Below are positions 35,044-44,139 of a stretch of DNA of 64,000 bases, one piece after another; positions within the stretch are counted from its first letter, which is position 1; the number at the start of each line of letters is the position of its first letter. The stretch comes from Paracoccus onubensis (GTDB lineage Bacteria > Pseudomonadota > Alphaproteobacteria > Rhodobacterales > Rhodobacteraceae): assembly GCF_003591515.1 (NCBI RefSeq), contig NZ_QZCG01000002.1, positions 408,876 to 472,875 of the forward strand, given 5' to 3'. The notes under the pieces are model-generated. The model searched no databases and was not told where the DNA came from. It worked only from the letters and a program-made list of their open reading frames with translations. Made by a program: the position numbers and the translations under genes.

Positions 35044-36072
35044 ATGTCGAACGAGACTCTCGCCACGGCCGAATGGCTGACCCGTTTTCAGGATGCGGAG
35101 ACGCAGCTGAACGAAATCATCCTGGGGCAGTCCGGCGCAATTCGCCTGATTTTGTTATCGGTTCTGGCGCGTGGTCATGTGTTGCTGGCTGGCGATGTCG
35201 GCACCGGTAAGACCACAATGCTGCGTGCCGTCGCCCGGGTGGTCGGCGGTCCGTTCGCGCGGATCGAAGGCACGGTGGACCTGTTGCCCACCGACCTGAT
35301 CTATGACGCACATCTGGACGCAGAAGGTCGCCCCCGGATCGAACCCGGGCCGGTTCTGTCGCGCGGCGAGGATCTGTCGATCTTCTTCTTCAATGAGATC
35401 AACCGGGCTCGGCCGCAGGTTCATGCCCTGCTGCTGCGGCTGATGGCCGAACGCAGCCTGACGGCCTTTCGTCGCGAATATCACTTCCCACATCTGCAGG
35501 TTTTCGCAGATCGCAACCAGATCGAGCGCGACGAGACGTTTGAACTGCCCGCTGCCGCCCGGGACCGGTTCATGATGGAGATTCCGATCCATGTTCCGCA
35601 TATGCGCGAGGACAGGATCGCACTGGCTTTCGAGACGAGATTTCACGACACCGGGACATTGATCGGCAACGTGACCGAGGGATTGCTTCCTTATAACGGG
35701 CTTAACGCGCTGGCCGGGGAAATTCAGGACCGGATCCATGCCAGCGAGGCCTTGCAACGCTATGTTTTCGATCTGTGCAGCGCCTTGCGCGATCCGGGAG
35801 AATTCGGTTTGCAGATCGAAGGCACGGATTCCGCACAGCTTGTGCGCGGCGGCGTCAGTCCGCGCGGGATGCAGTCGCTGGTCCGGGTGGCGCGTGCGTC
35901 GGCCTGGATCGAGGGCAGGGATGCGGTTCTTCCGCAGGATGTGCGGGGAATATTCGAACCTGTCATGTCGCATCGCACCTTTCTTGCCCCTGCCTATGAA
36001 CCACGTCGGGATGTTCTGATGTCCGAACTGATCCGGGCGGCTTTCGAAAAAATTCCGGTGCCTGTGGAATGA
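35044..36072 (+). CDS. mxaR: MoxR-type AAA+ ATPase MxaR
   Basis: Founding-type MoxR ATPase, thought to act as a chaperone in maturation or calcium insertion of methanol dehydrogenase, together with the VWA-type proteins encoded after it. It has 342 residues. Walker A is AGDVGTGKTT (about 49-58), followed by IEGTVDLLPTDLIYD. The Walker B region reads IFFFNEINRARPQ, with Asn where most MoxR proteins have Asp. Sensor and arginine motifs follow (FADRNQIERDETFELPAAARDRFMMEIPI). The start ATG at 35044 is 81 bp after mxaI. Confidence 0.94.
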   Translation: MSNETLATAEWLTRFQDAETQLNEIILGQSGAIRLILLSVLARGHVLLAGDVGTGKTTMLRAVARVVGGPFARIEGTVDLLPTDLIYDAHLDAEGRPRIEPGPVLSRGEDLSIFFFNEINRARPQVHALLLRLMAERSLTAFRREYHFPHLQVFADRNQIERDETFELPAAARDRFMMEIPIHVPHMREDRIALAFETRFHDTGTLIGNVTEGLLPYNGLNALAGEIQDRIHASEALQRYVFDLCSALRDPGEFGLQIEGTDSAQLVRGGVSPRGMQSLVRVARASAWIEGRDAVLPQDVRGIFEPVMSHRTFLAPAYEPRRDVLMSELIRAAFEKIPVPVE

Positions 36073-36941
36073 TTCCAGACGCGGACGAAATATATCTTTT
36101 CGACTCGCTGACCTGGCATCTTACCCGTCGTCAGCCCGGATTGCGTGAAGGCGCGCATCGGGGCCGGTTACGCGGTGCGGGCGGTGCCTTTGCCGATATT
36201 GCGCCGCTTCTGGCGCATCCGGACCCGCGCCGGCTGGATCTCCGCCGATCGATCACCGATCCTTTCGGGGGCTTTTTCGTGCGCCGTTTCGAACGCCATA
36301 CGGATCTGGTGCTGCATATTCTTCTGGATGCAACCGCTTCTCTTGGGACTGTCGCCGCGTCGGATCGTCAGCGGATTGCGGCGCTTCTGGCCGGCGGGCT
36401 GGCGCAGGCGGCGCGACGGGGCGGAGATCGGGTTGCCCTGCAGGTCGTCAGCGGCCGGGAGACGGTGCTGAACCTGCCACCTACGCGCCGCATCGGGATC
36501 GGCGAAGAGATCCGCACCGAGGTAAACCGATTATTCGCCTTGGGAGATGGGGTTGAGGGGCTGTGCGCTGCGGCTGCAAGCCTGCCGCAGGGCCGGATCC
36601 TGGTCGCGCTGATATCGGATTTCGATCATTCGGTGCCTGAACTGAACCAGTTGCTGGGCGCGTTATCGCCGCGTCCGGTCCTGCCTCTGTGGCTTCGGGA
36701 TACCGGCCTGGAGGAACCGCCCGGCCGTATCGGTCTTTCCGAAATACGGGATCCTGAAAGCGGGCGGCGACGCACCGTTCTGACCGGCCGCAAATGGGCG
36801 TTGCGGCAAGCCGAGGCGGGCCGGTCGCGCCGTCGGGATCTTGGCGCTGTCTTCGCCAGCCACGGTCTGCGCCCCGTCGAGATCCGCGACAGCATCGATC
36901 TGTCACATCTGATCGCCGAACTGGATGAGGCGCCAAGATGA
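36069..36941 (+). CDS. mxaS: MxaS, DUF58/VWA-like methanol dehydrogenase maturation protein
   Basis: A 290-residue cytoplasmic protein of the DUF58 family that commonly accompanies MoxR ATPases. It contains REGAHRGRLRGAGGAFADIAPLLAHPDPRRLDLRRSITDPFGGFFVRRFE, the degenerate VWA strand LVLHILLDATASLGT and a later ILVALISDFDHS. The metal-site Ser residues of a canonical MIDAS are only partly kept. It overlaps mxaR and mxaA by ATGA, so MxaR and MxaS are translated together. Confidence 0.9.
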   Translation: MIPDADEIYLFDSLTWHLTRRQPGLREGAHRGRLRGAGGAFADIAPLLAHPDPRRLDLRRSITDPFGGFFVRRFERHTDLVLHILLDATASLGTVAASDRQRIAALLAGGLAQAARRGGDRVALQVVSGRETVLNLPPTRRIGIGEEIRTEVNRLFALGDGVEGLCAAAASLPQGRILVALISDFDHSVPELNQLLGALSPRPVLPLWLRDTGLEEPPGRIGLSEIRDPESGRRRTVLTGRKWALRQAEAGRSRRRDLGAVFASHGLRPVEIRDSIDLSHLIAELDEAPR

Positions 36942-37768
36942 GATGGTGGTCGCTTCTTGTGTTGTTACCTGCTGTCGCACAGGCGCAGCCTGAGATCCGG
37001 ACGGATAATCCGCATGGATATGGCTGGCTGCTGGGTGATGAGCTGGTGCAGCGCATCGAGATAGATTTGCCCTCCGGCGTGACTCTGGATCGTGCCAGCC
37101 TGCCTCGCCCGCGGGCGGTGGATTACTGGCTGGATCTGCGCAGCATCGATCTTCAGGAGACTGCCGGACATGCCGAACTGACTCTGCGCTGGCAGAATTT
37201 CTACTCCGCGCTTGCGCCCGATCGGCGAGAGGTGCCGCCTTCGCCTGTTCGTTTGTCCGACGGTACTGAAATGAGTTTGCCGGGCTTTGCCTTCGTGGCT
37301 GCGCCGCTTCGACCGATTACGGATCAATCCTCGCCTGCGCAACTCTTGCCGGACCCGCCCTTTCGCCTGATCCAGACCGGAAGGGACAATGCCGCGCTTG
37401 CCATATCAGCTGCGGCTTTCCTGTGCGTCCTGATCGCAATCGGCTGGACACAAGCCTGGTGGCCATTTCACAGGCGGCCGGCGCGTCCTTTTACCCGCGC
37501 GGCTCGCAGCATCGCGCGGCTGCGTGGGCCGGCCTTGCAGCGCCGCGCATTGCACCGGGCGCTGGATGCCTCCTTTAATCGCGTTCTGATCAGTGCCGAT
37601 CTGCCGCAGTTTCTTGCGGCGCGGCCGGAATATCAGCCCTTGGCGGATCGGCTGGACGGATTCTTCCGGGCGTCTGATGCAGCCTTTTTTGGCACTCGGG
37701 AAGCTCCAGACGTTTCAGTCGTCGCATTGTCGCGCGATCTCGCCCGAATAGAACGGGGGCTGAGATGA
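36938..37768 (+). CDS. mxaA: MxaA, methanol dehydrogenase calcium-insertion protein
   Basis: Membrane-anchored periplasmic protein of 276 residues, needed (with MxaK, MxaL) for calcium incorporation into methanol dehydrogenase in methylotrophs studied. It has a signal peptide (LLVLLPAVAQAQ), a periplasmic domain with NPHGYGWLLGDELVQRIEIDLPSG, a single membrane helix (about 148-172, ALAISAAAFLCVLIAIGWTQAWW) and a basic cytoplasmic tail. It overlaps both neighbours by 4 nt. Confidence 0.9.
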   Translation: MRWWSLLVLLPAVAQAQPEIRTDNPHGYGWLLGDELVQRIEIDLPSGVTLDRASLPRPRAVDYWLDLRSIDLQETAGHAELTLRWQNFYSALAPDRREVPPSPVRLSDGTEMSLPGFAFVAAPLRPITDQSSPAQLLPDPPFRLIQTGRDNAALAISAAAFLCVLIAIGWTQAWWPFHRRPARPFTRAARSIARLRGPALQRRALHRALDASFNRVLISADLPQFLAARPEYQPLADRLDGFFRASDAAFFGTREAPDVSVVALSRDLARIERGLR

Positions 37769-38778
37769 TCGGATTTGGTTTTCCGCTTGCGCTTTACGCC
37801 TTGCCACTGGCTGCTTTACCCCTGTTGGCGCGCTGGCTGCGGTCCACCGATGTGCCCCGGATCGATCTGCGCCCGGTCGAGGGGACATCATGGGCAATCG
37901 ACAGGTGCCTGACCGCGTCGGGCATTCTTGCCATGGTGACGTTGATTCTTGGGATCTCGGCGCCCTATCTGAAGGGCGGCACGGTTCCTTATCGGGGGCA
38001 GGGGGCCAATCTGGTCCTGCTGATCGACCGCTCGTCCAGCATGGATGATACATTCGCAGGGCGTACCCCCGATGGCGGTGAAGAAAGCAAGGCGGCCGCT
38101 GCGCGCCGCATCCTGCGCGAATTCATCGCGGGTCGCCCCGATGACAGGATCGGTGTCGCCGCCTTTTCGACCGCACCTTTGCAGGTGCTGCCGATGACGA
38201 TCAGCCGCAGCGCCATTTCGGCGGCGATCGATGCGCAGGCCGAGCGCGGATTGTCGCAAACCGATGTCGGGCGCGGTCTTGCCCTCTCGTTCGAGATGAT
38301 GCGCGACGCGCCGTCCCTTGGCTCGCGCGCCGTGGTTCTCGTTTCGGACGGGGCAGGAGTGATATCGCCCGAAGTGCAAGACAGCCTGCGTCGCCTGGCA
38401 ATCGAACAGCAGGTGAGTCTTTACTGGCTGTATCTGCGGACCGAGGGTGCAAAGAGCATCTTCGAGGATAGCCCGCCGGGCGAAACCAACACGCCGCAGA
38501 CCCGTCCTGAACGGCATCTGCACCTGCTGCTTCAGCGATTGGGTATCACCTATGTCGCCTTCGAGGCCGAAAGCCCCGAAGCCGTGCAGGGCGCTGTGGA
38601 CGAAATCGGCAAAATGGAGACGAAACCGATCCTGACCGAACGGCGGGTGCCTCGTCGCGATCTGGACTGGCTGTTCTATTTGCTTGCCGCGCTTTCTGCG
38701 GGCGCACTGACAATCGCGCGGTGGCTTGAACGGCCTTTCGCACCGACCCGTCCCGCACCATTGCTGAGGTCCTCATGA
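37765..38778 (+). CDS. mxaC: MxaC, membrane VWA-domain protein
   Basis: A 337-residue membrane protein with an N-terminal BatA-like helix pair (FPLALYALPLAALPLLARWL and ILAMVTLILGISAPYL). A VWA domain has an intact MIDAS start LIDRSSSMDD (D-x-S-x-S) with SQTDVGRGLALSFEM supplying the Thr/Asp part, and a C-terminal helix (WLFYLLAALSAGALTIA) follows. It works with MxaR-type ATPases in enzyme maturation. Its place after mxaA and before mxaK matches the Paracoccus order. Confidence 0.92.
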   Translation: MIGFGFPLALYALPLAALPLLARWLRSTDVPRIDLRPVEGTSWAIDRCLTASGILAMVTLILGISAPYLKGGTVPYRGQGANLVLLIDRSSSMDDTFAGRTPDGGEESKAAAARRILREFIAGRPDDRIGVAAFSTAPLQVLPMTISRSAISAAIDAQAERGLSQTDVGRGLALSFEMMRDAPSLGSRAVVLVSDGAGVISPEVQDSLRRLAIEQQVSLYWLYLRTEGAKSIFEDSPPGETNTPQTRPERHLHLLLQRLGITYVAFEAESPEAVQGAVDEIGKMETKPILTERRVPRRDLDWLFYLLAALSAGALTIARWLERPFAPTRPAPLLRSS

Positions 38779-39326
38779 GACGGCTGGTTCTTGCTGCATT
38801 GGCCCTTGCATTGCTGGTTTCCGGCGCGTCATTTGTGTGGTCCGGTTATGCCGTCTGGGGCAATCTCAAAGACAATGCCGCAATCCGCGCGCTTGCCGAG
38901 GGGTACGAGGTTGCGCTGCGCGAGGATGCCGATCCGCATGCAATCCATGCGCGCATTCTGTTTCTTGCTTGGCGCGACAAGCTCGCCGAGACGCAAGAGC
39001 TGCTGCCACGATTGGCCGATGGTCAGGCCGATTTGCGGTCCGACGCGCATTTCGCCATTGCCAATGCCCGGATGCGTTCCGGATACGACCATATCGAGGC
39101 CGGCAGTTTCGAAGATGCCACGCCCGAAATCGAACTGGCCAAATCCGCCTATCGCGAGGCACTGCGGGCTGAACCCGGCAATCGTGACGCCAAGGTCAAT
39201 CTGGAACTGGCCATGCGCCTTGTGCGTGACCTGCCGCGACCGCTGGCCGAAGGCGAAGAGGATCCCGAAAATCAACCGCGGCAATTATGGACCGATTTGC
39301 CGGGAATGCCGCGGGGTGCTCCGTGA
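38775..39326 (+). CDS. mxaK: MxaK, membrane-anchored maturation factor
   Basis: A 183-residue protein with one N-terminal membrane helix (LVLAALALALLVSGASFVWSG) and a helical periplasmic part resembling a TPR-like repeat (HFAIANARMRSGYDHIEAGSFEDATPEIELAKSAYREALRAEPGNRDAKVNLELAMRLV). It is implicated in calcium insertion into methanol dehydrogenase by its family. It overlaps mxaC (ATGA) and mxaL (GTGA). Confidence 0.9.
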   Translation: MRRLVLAALALALLVSGASFVWSGYAVWGNLKDNAAIRALAEGYEVALREDADPHAIHARILFLAWRDKLAETQELLPRLADGQADLRSDAHFAIANARMRSGYDHIEAGSFEDATPEIELAKSAYREALRAEPGNRDAKVNLELAMRLVRDLPRPLAEGEEDPENQPRQLWTDLPGMPRGAP

Positions 39327-40264
39327 GCTGGCGTATTATCCTGCCCGCGATCGTGACCGTTCTGGCGATGCTGGCGGCACTTGATCTTGGCATCCCGCGA
39401 AAGCAGCGTCTGAGTGATGCTCTGGTCGTGATCGACATTACCCGATCGATGAATGTTCGTGATATGGACGGCCGCTCCCGGCTTGATTTCGCGCGCGAAA
39501 CGCTAAGGGACTGGATCGCGGCCCGGCCTTGCGGCAGCCGGATCGGCCTGGCGCTATTCACCGAACGCCGCAGTCTGACCCTGCTTGAGCCGGTGGAGGT
39601 CTGCGCCGATTATTCTTCGCTTTCAGGCACATTGATGGGGCTTGACTGGCGGATGGCCTGGGAGGGCGACAGCATGATTCAGAAAGGACTGGATCACGCT
39701 TTGAATCGGGCCTCGGGGTTGGGCGTGCCTTTGATCTTCGTCACCGATGGCCAGGAAGCCCCTCCACTGCCTTTCGCGCAGGAGCCTCGCCCGACCGGCG
39801 ACTCTCCCGGAGGGCTTATCCTCGGAGCAGGTCAGGATACCCCGTCCCAGATACCCAAATTCGACGACCTTGGCCGCGAGATCGGTTTCTATGGACCGAA
39901 TGATGTCCAACATGCGCCAGCGAGGATTGGTGCGCCCCCGCCCGATGCCTCAGAGCGGCCGGGATATCATCCGCGCAACAATCCCTATGGCGAATCCGAT
40001 CTGGACGGCGATGAACATCTGTCGGGGCTGCGGGTCGACTATCTTCAGGCGCTCGCTTCGGCCCGCGATCTGGGGTTTCTTCGGCTGGATGAAGGACCCG
40101 CCGCAATAGAACGGGAACTTGCCGCACATGCCCCCACCCATCCGGTAACCGTAACCCGCAGTCTCGCGCCCGTCTTTGCGGCGGCGGCTCTGCTTCTGCT
40201 GCTGGGGCATTGGATTACCGGCAGTCGCTTTATCACCCCTCCACGAAAGGAAAGTAGATCATGA
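39323..40264 (+). CDS. mxaL: MxaL, VWA-domain maturation protein
   Basis: A 313-residue protein with an N-terminal membrane helix (IILPAIVTVLAMLAALDLG), a VWA domain starting VVIDITRSMNVRDMDGRSRLDFA (D-x-T-x-S MIDAS form) and a C-terminal helix (LAPVFAAAALLLLLGHW). Assigned as MxaL by order and domain. The start is the GTG at 39323 that overlaps the mxaK stop; an in-frame ATG 36 nt upstream inside mxaK would add a polar stretch and is less likely. Confidence 0.91.
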   Translation: MSWRIILPAIVTVLAMLAALDLGIPRKQRLSDALVVIDITRSMNVRDMDGRSRLDFARETLRDWIAARPCGSRIGLALFTERRSLTLLEPVEVCADYSSLSGTLMGLDWRMAWEGDSMIQKGLDHALNRASGLGVPLIFVTDGQEAPPLPFAQEPRPTGDSPGGLILGAGQDTPSQIPKFDDLGREIGFYGPNDVQHAPARIGAPPPDASERPGYHPRNNPYGESDLDGDEHLSGLRVDYLQALASARDLGFLRLDEGPAAIERELAAHAPTHPVTVTRSLAPVFAAAALLLLLGHWITGSRFITPPRKESRS

Positions 40265-40800
40265 CAGCAAGACATCTGATTCTGGCGGCGTCCGCGACGA
40301 TCTTTATGGTCGGAGCGGCATTGGCCCACGGTCCGACCCCGCAGCAGGCCGAAGGCGAAATCGAGATCGCCGCACCGCCAGCGGAGGTATGGAAAATCCT
40401 CTCCGATCCCTCCACCTATGCAGACTGGCATCCGGGCATCGCTTCCGTCAGCGTCGAGGGGGAAGGAAAGGGGGCCAAGAGAACCGTGGAATTTGCGGAT
40501 GGCGGATCGGTCGAGGATGGCATCGACCGCATCGATGAAGAGAACATGGAGATCCGTTGGAGATTGTCGAAAGAAGATCGTGAAGCCTTTCCCGTCAGCT
40601 ATTATACCAACAGCGTGACGGTCGAACCGGCAGGCGAAGGTTCGACCGTCACATGGGAGGCCAGCTTCTTCCGGGCCGATACGACGAACGAGCCAGAGGA
40701 GAGTTTCAGCGACGAAGCTGCGGTCACTGCCGTGGAACAGTTGATCGATGATGGGCTCAACGGGCTCAAGAGCGCGATCGAGGGCGGCTCTTCCAGTTGA
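40261..40800 (+). CDS. mxaD: MxaD, periplasmic SRPBCC-fold protein
   Basis: A 179-residue secreted protein with a signal peptide ending ALA (about residue 22) and a START/SRPBCC fold: EGEIEIAAPPAEVWKILSDPSTYADWHPGI, then VTVEPAGEGSTVTWEASFFR. MxaD is known to aid interaction between methanol dehydrogenase and cytochrome cL, and a Paracoccus homologue has a similar place. It overlaps mxaL by ATGA and is the last gene of the mxa operon. Confidence 0.92.
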   Translation: MTARHLILAASATIFMVGAALAHGPTPQQAEGEIEIAAPPAEVWKILSDPSTYADWHPGIASVSVEGEGKGAKRTVEFADGGSVEDGIDRIDEENMEIRWRLSKEDREAFPVSYYTNSVTVEPAGEGSTVTWEASFFRADTTNEPEESFSDEAAVTAVEQLIDDGLNGLKSAIEGGSSS

Positions 40801-41042
40801 CGCCCGATACGGCGCGTGGGGGCGGCGCAGGCGTGAAGCCCGGGATGTCATAAGAAGATATCGGGTGACGGCGATACTTCCGGGCACCGCCGCGCAGGTT
40901 GCGATGGTGACGCGGCTTCACGCGAATTCGCGAGGTATTGTTTACCTCAGCAGATCGTCGCGTATTTGTGGACGAGAGGGGTTGTAGATCCAATTTCCGG
41001 CCGGTACCAATCGCCGCGAAGCCGCGCGCATTTGGAGCCCCA

Positions 41043-41885
41043 ATGTTTGGAATTGAACGGCCGTCAGAGCGTGATCTGAAGCTTTTATCGAATGGAAAGC
41101 TGGATGATCACAACATGTATTGGGCATGGCCCAAGATACGGACAAATTTCGGCGATTGGATCGGCCCATATATTTATCTGAAGCGAACCGGCGTCAAACC
41201 CCGCCTCGCCCATGCGCATCAGGCCGGCGGTGATCGCTTGGTCCATTATACCTGTGGCAGCATCCTTCAGCTTCTGTCACGCGATGATGTCGCGATTGTC
41301 TGGGGTTCCGGTGTGATCACCTCCCAGAAACGATTTGCGCGGCCCAGACGGACATTGGCAGTCCGGGGTCCGGTCACGCAGGAACGGTTGAAACGTCATG
41401 GCTATGATGTTCCCGATGTCGTCGGAGATCCGGGGCTGTGCTTGCCCGCATTCTATTCCGGTGCTGACAAAAAATCCTCTGAGTTGGGTATCATCGCCCA
41501 TGTGGTGGACACCGGCTTCTGGCGCCAGTTCGAGAAATTTTTGCCGGAAGATGTTCGGGTCATCTACCTGAATAACGGATTTGAAAGCGTAATCGATCAG
41601 ATCACCGCCTGTAAGAGGACGATATCATCGTCATTGCACGGCGTTATCGTCTCGCAGGCCTATGGCATTCCCACCGCCTGGATCGAACCCTGCGCCAAAG
41701 AGCTAAGCGGAGATGGCGCCAAGTTCGACGATTATTTCATGTCGGTGGGTGCGAAGGCGCGATCCGGCGACGCCCAGAAACTGAGGCTGCCTTTCTCTAT
41801 CGACGATTATGATTTCGAGTTGGCCACCCCAGGCGAAGATCTGCGTGAGATGTCGGATCGATTGCTGGCGGCCTGCCCATTCTGA
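41043..41885 (+). CDS. Polysaccharide pyruvyl transferase family protein
   Basis: A 280-residue cytoplasmic transferase-like protein (PF04230-type). Visible blocks are NFGDWIGPYIYLKRTG near the start, TCGSILQLLSRDDVAIVWGSGVI, RRTLAVRGPVTQERLKRHG, VVGDPGLCLP and the C-terminal TISSSLHGVIVSQAYGIPTAWIEP, the last being the hallmark of the family. Members add pyruvate ketals or related groups to exopolysaccharide sugars. The start is set at the ATG at 41043, preceded by GGAG. It forms a pair with the SGNH-like gene 12 bp downstream. Confidence 0.85.
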   Translation: MFGIERPSERDLKLLSNGKLDDHNMYWAWPKIRTNFGDWIGPYIYLKRTGVKPRLAHAHQAGGDRLVHYTCGSILQLLSRDDVAIVWGSGVITSQKRFARPRRTLAVRGPVTQERLKRHGYDVPDVVGDPGLCLPAFYSGADKKSSELGIIAHVVDTGFWRQFEKFLPEDVRVIYLNNGFESVIDQITACKRTISSSLHGVIVSQAYGIPTAWIEPCAKELSGDGAKFDDYFMSVGAKARSGDAQKLRLPFSIDDYDFELATPGEDLREMSDRLLAACPF

Positions 41886-41897
41886 CCAAGTGATTCA

Positions 41898-42665
41898 ATG
41901 GCCAAAATGACCGATCCCGCTCGTCCTGTCGTCGATATTATCGGTGACAGCCATACGATGTTCTTCAAGGCGGATTTCAATTCGGTTCGCCGGATGGGCA
42001 TTAACAAACGTCTCGCCTTCGTTCCGCGTGTGCAGCAGGTCAATGCGGCATCCCTGACCGGGGTCCGCAGATACGCGTCCACGCTCCGCCTCAAGGAGCT
42101 GATCGAGACAACGGCGGCGAATGCCTCGCATCTCATCATTGCGCTGGGGCAGGTCGATCTCGAACTTGGTTTCTATTATCGGCAGGCCGTCAAGGGTGAG
42201 GAATGGACCGCCGAGGACTATATAGAGTTTCTGGCCGAAATCTATGCGGGCCTGCTCGAGGGGATCAAGGACGCTCCTTGCAAGGTGGCGCTCAAGGGCG
42301 TCAATCTGACCGTGCTGTCGACGCCGCTGTTTTCCCGCAAATACCTGAGCCGTATCCTGACCGAAAAAGCCCCGGAGGACAGGCAAGCCGCAGAGAAGAA
42401 ACTGCGTGAACTGATGCTGAGCGAGAGTCAGCAGAATGGGTTCCATCTGGATTTTAACCGCCGTATCAATGCCTTGGCGGATCAATTCGGGATTCGCTAT
42501 TTCGACATCAACGAAAAGATTGCCGAGCGCGGACCGGCGGGACGAATCCGGCAGCCCATGCGGCTGGCGACCGGTCATCAGCCGATCAGGTTTGATCACC
42601 ATCTGGCGCCCACGATCCATGTTCACCGCGTTCATCTTGACGCAGTACAGACGGTGTTTCTGTAG
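41898..42665 (+). CDS. SGNH/GDSL-like hydrolase, probably polysaccharide-related
   Basis: A 255-residue protein with an SGNH block I (VVDIIGDSHTMFFK, Ser in GDSH), a central block with ALGQVDLELGFYYR, and a C-terminal DHHLAPTIHVHRVH that could supply the catalytic Asp-x-x-His. No signal peptide is seen. Such proteins deacylate or otherwise edit glycans. It follows the pyruvyl transferase gene and probably shares its transcript. It is followed by a large GC-rich inverted repeat. Confidence 0.68.
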   Translation: MAKMTDPARPVVDIIGDSHTMFFKADFNSVRRMGINKRLAFVPRVQQVNAASLTGVRRYASTLRLKELIETTAANASHLIIALGQVDLELGFYYRQAVKGEEWTAEDYIEFLAEIYAGLLEGIKDAPCKVALKGVNLTVLSTPLFSRKYLSRILTEKAPEDRQAAEKKLRELMLSESQQNGFHLDFNRRINALADQFGIRYFDINEKIAERGPAGRIRQPMRLATGHQPIRFDHHLAPTIHVHRVHLDAVQTVFL

Positions 42666-42728
42666 TCTGAAAGTTTGCCGGAATTCCTGGTGACAGCCTC
42701 GCGTCGGTTACTTGCGTGTGGCGATGGC

Positions 42729-42819
42729 CGGGGGTGCCCATCGCCGGCAGGTCTCTCGGACCAGTGGTGCGCCTGCCGGCACCCCCAGAGGTATTTGGAC
42801 AAAGAAGAAGCGGAGGAGG
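42729..42819. repeat. Dispersed GC-rich palindromic repeat with AAGAAG tail (copy 1)
   Basis: A strong inverted repeat (left part GGGGGTGCC...GGCAGG, right arm CCTGCCGGCACCCCC at 42772-42786) followed by GTATTTGGACAAAGAAGAAGCGGAGG. It lies between convergent genes and could end both transcripts. The opening ATGGCCGGGGG and the CAAAGAAGAAGCGGAG tail resemble the element at 50301-50360. Confidence 0.55.
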
Positions 42820-42864
42820 AAAGGAAGCGGGCAGGCGCGATAGGCTGCAGGGCGAAAATGAAAT

Positions 42865-44139
42865 CTATTCCAGCATGTCGCGAAGCTTGTTCAGCGGTCC
42901 CCGACATGTCTGTACGGTTGCACCGATCAGGTGACGCAGGGGAATTCTGGCCGGGCGGCGGATGGTCCAAAGTTCTGCCGCTTCTGCCGGATCGATCAGG
43001 GCGGATGCCAGCACCCGGCCCATGACAGCAGATGTCGGCACGCCTCGACCGGTATAGCCGGACAATCCCCATAGTCGCGGGCCGAGTTCATAGAGTTGCG
43101 GGCGCTGCTCCGACGATACCGTCAGCCGGCCCCGCCAGTGGTGATCCCATTCCAGACCAGCCAAAACCGGATAAAGCCCGGTCAATCGCCGGGTCATGAA
43201 CTCTTTCGTATAGGCGCTGTTTCTACCGCGCCGCAATTCAACCAGCCCGCCGGTGATCAACCGGCCCTGCTGATCGATGCGGAAAAACATCGGATCGCGA
43301 TGGGTGTCGCCGAAATTCATGCCCGAGGGCATGACCCCGGCCCGCTGCTCCGCGTTCAGCGGGCGGCTGGCAAGGCCGTAGCTATGCATGATCACCGAAC
43401 TTTTCCGGAACGATTCCGGCACCGCTCCGGTCGGATACGCATCGGTGGCAAATCCCGCACTCGCCGCGCTGACGCTGCCTTCAGGGGTTCCCAGAAGCCA
43501 GCGGTCTCCATCGCGCCGCAGAGAGGTTATCGGGCTGTTGGTGTGGATGATCGCGCCTGCCTCGGTTGCTGCGCGGGCAAGGCCGCGCGCATAGGCAAGA
43601 GGGTTCAGGTGACCGCCATCCCGATGCACCCATCCGCCCAGAAAGCGATCGTTACCGGTCAGTTCGGCAACTGCCCCGCGCGAGAGATAATCGCCGCTTT
43701 TCCCCAGCGCCGCGTATTTTGCATGCGCCTTGCGCGATCGATTCAACCCGCTGGAGCTATGGGCCGCCGCCAGCGTCCCCAATTGAACCGCTTCGCATTC
43801 GATACGATCCCGTGCGATATCGTCGAATACCAGCCGTCCGGCGTCTCGCAGGAGGTCACATCCTTTCTGCGGCAATATCTTCGGGTCCAGATATCCGAAG
43901 ACCGGGATGCATTGCCCGTGGTTTCGTCCGGACCCGCCGGTTCCGATCTCGCTTGCTTCGATCAGCACGACATTTGCTCCGCGCCGTGCAAGTTCACGGG
44001 CTGCGATCAAGCCGGTGAAACCGGCTCCGACAAGGGCGATGTCGGCCTGGATATCGCCCTGTAATGGCCGTGTTTCAGGGGCGGGTGGTGCGGTCAGTGC
44101 ATAGGGTGGGAATTGTGCGGGGGCTGACAGATCGGTCAT
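42865..44139 (-). CDS. FAD-dependent amine oxidoreductase (OrdL/PuuB/DadA superfamily)
   Basis: Flavoprotein that probably oxidises a secondary amine or D-amino acid. It has 424 residues. The N-terminal PPYALTAPPAPETRPLQGDIQADIALVG leads into the dinucleotide motif GAGFTG (38-43) and LIEASEIGTGGSGRNHGQ. The C-terminal half has RPQLYELGPRLWGLSGYTGRGVPTSAVMGRVLA. This layout is that of gamma-glutamylputrescine oxidase and related OrdL proteins, but the substrate is not proven. The start at 44139 overlaps the N-formylglutamate amidohydrolase-like gene by ATGA, so the two act in one pathway. Confidence 0.85.
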   Translation of the reverse strand: MTDLSAPAQFPPYALTAPPAPETRPLQGDIQADIALVGAGFTGLIAARELARRGANVVLIEASEIGTGGSGRNHGQCIPVFGYLDPKILPQKGCDLLRDAGRLVFDDIARDRIECEAVQLGTLAAAHSSSGLNRSRKAHAKYAALGKSGDYLSRGAVAELTGNDRFLGGWVHRDGGHLNPLAYARGLARAATEAGAIIHTNSPITSLRRDGDRWLLGTPEGSVSAASAGFATDAYPTGAVPESFRKSSVIMHSYGLASRPLNAEQRAGVMPSGMNFGDTHRDPMFFRIDQQGRLITGGLVELRRGRNSAYTKEFMTRRLTGLYPVLAGLEWDHHWRGRLTVSSEQRPQLYELGPRLWGLSGYTGRGVPTSAVMGRVLASALIDPAEAAELWTIRRPARIPLRHLIGATVQTCRGPLNKLRDMLE

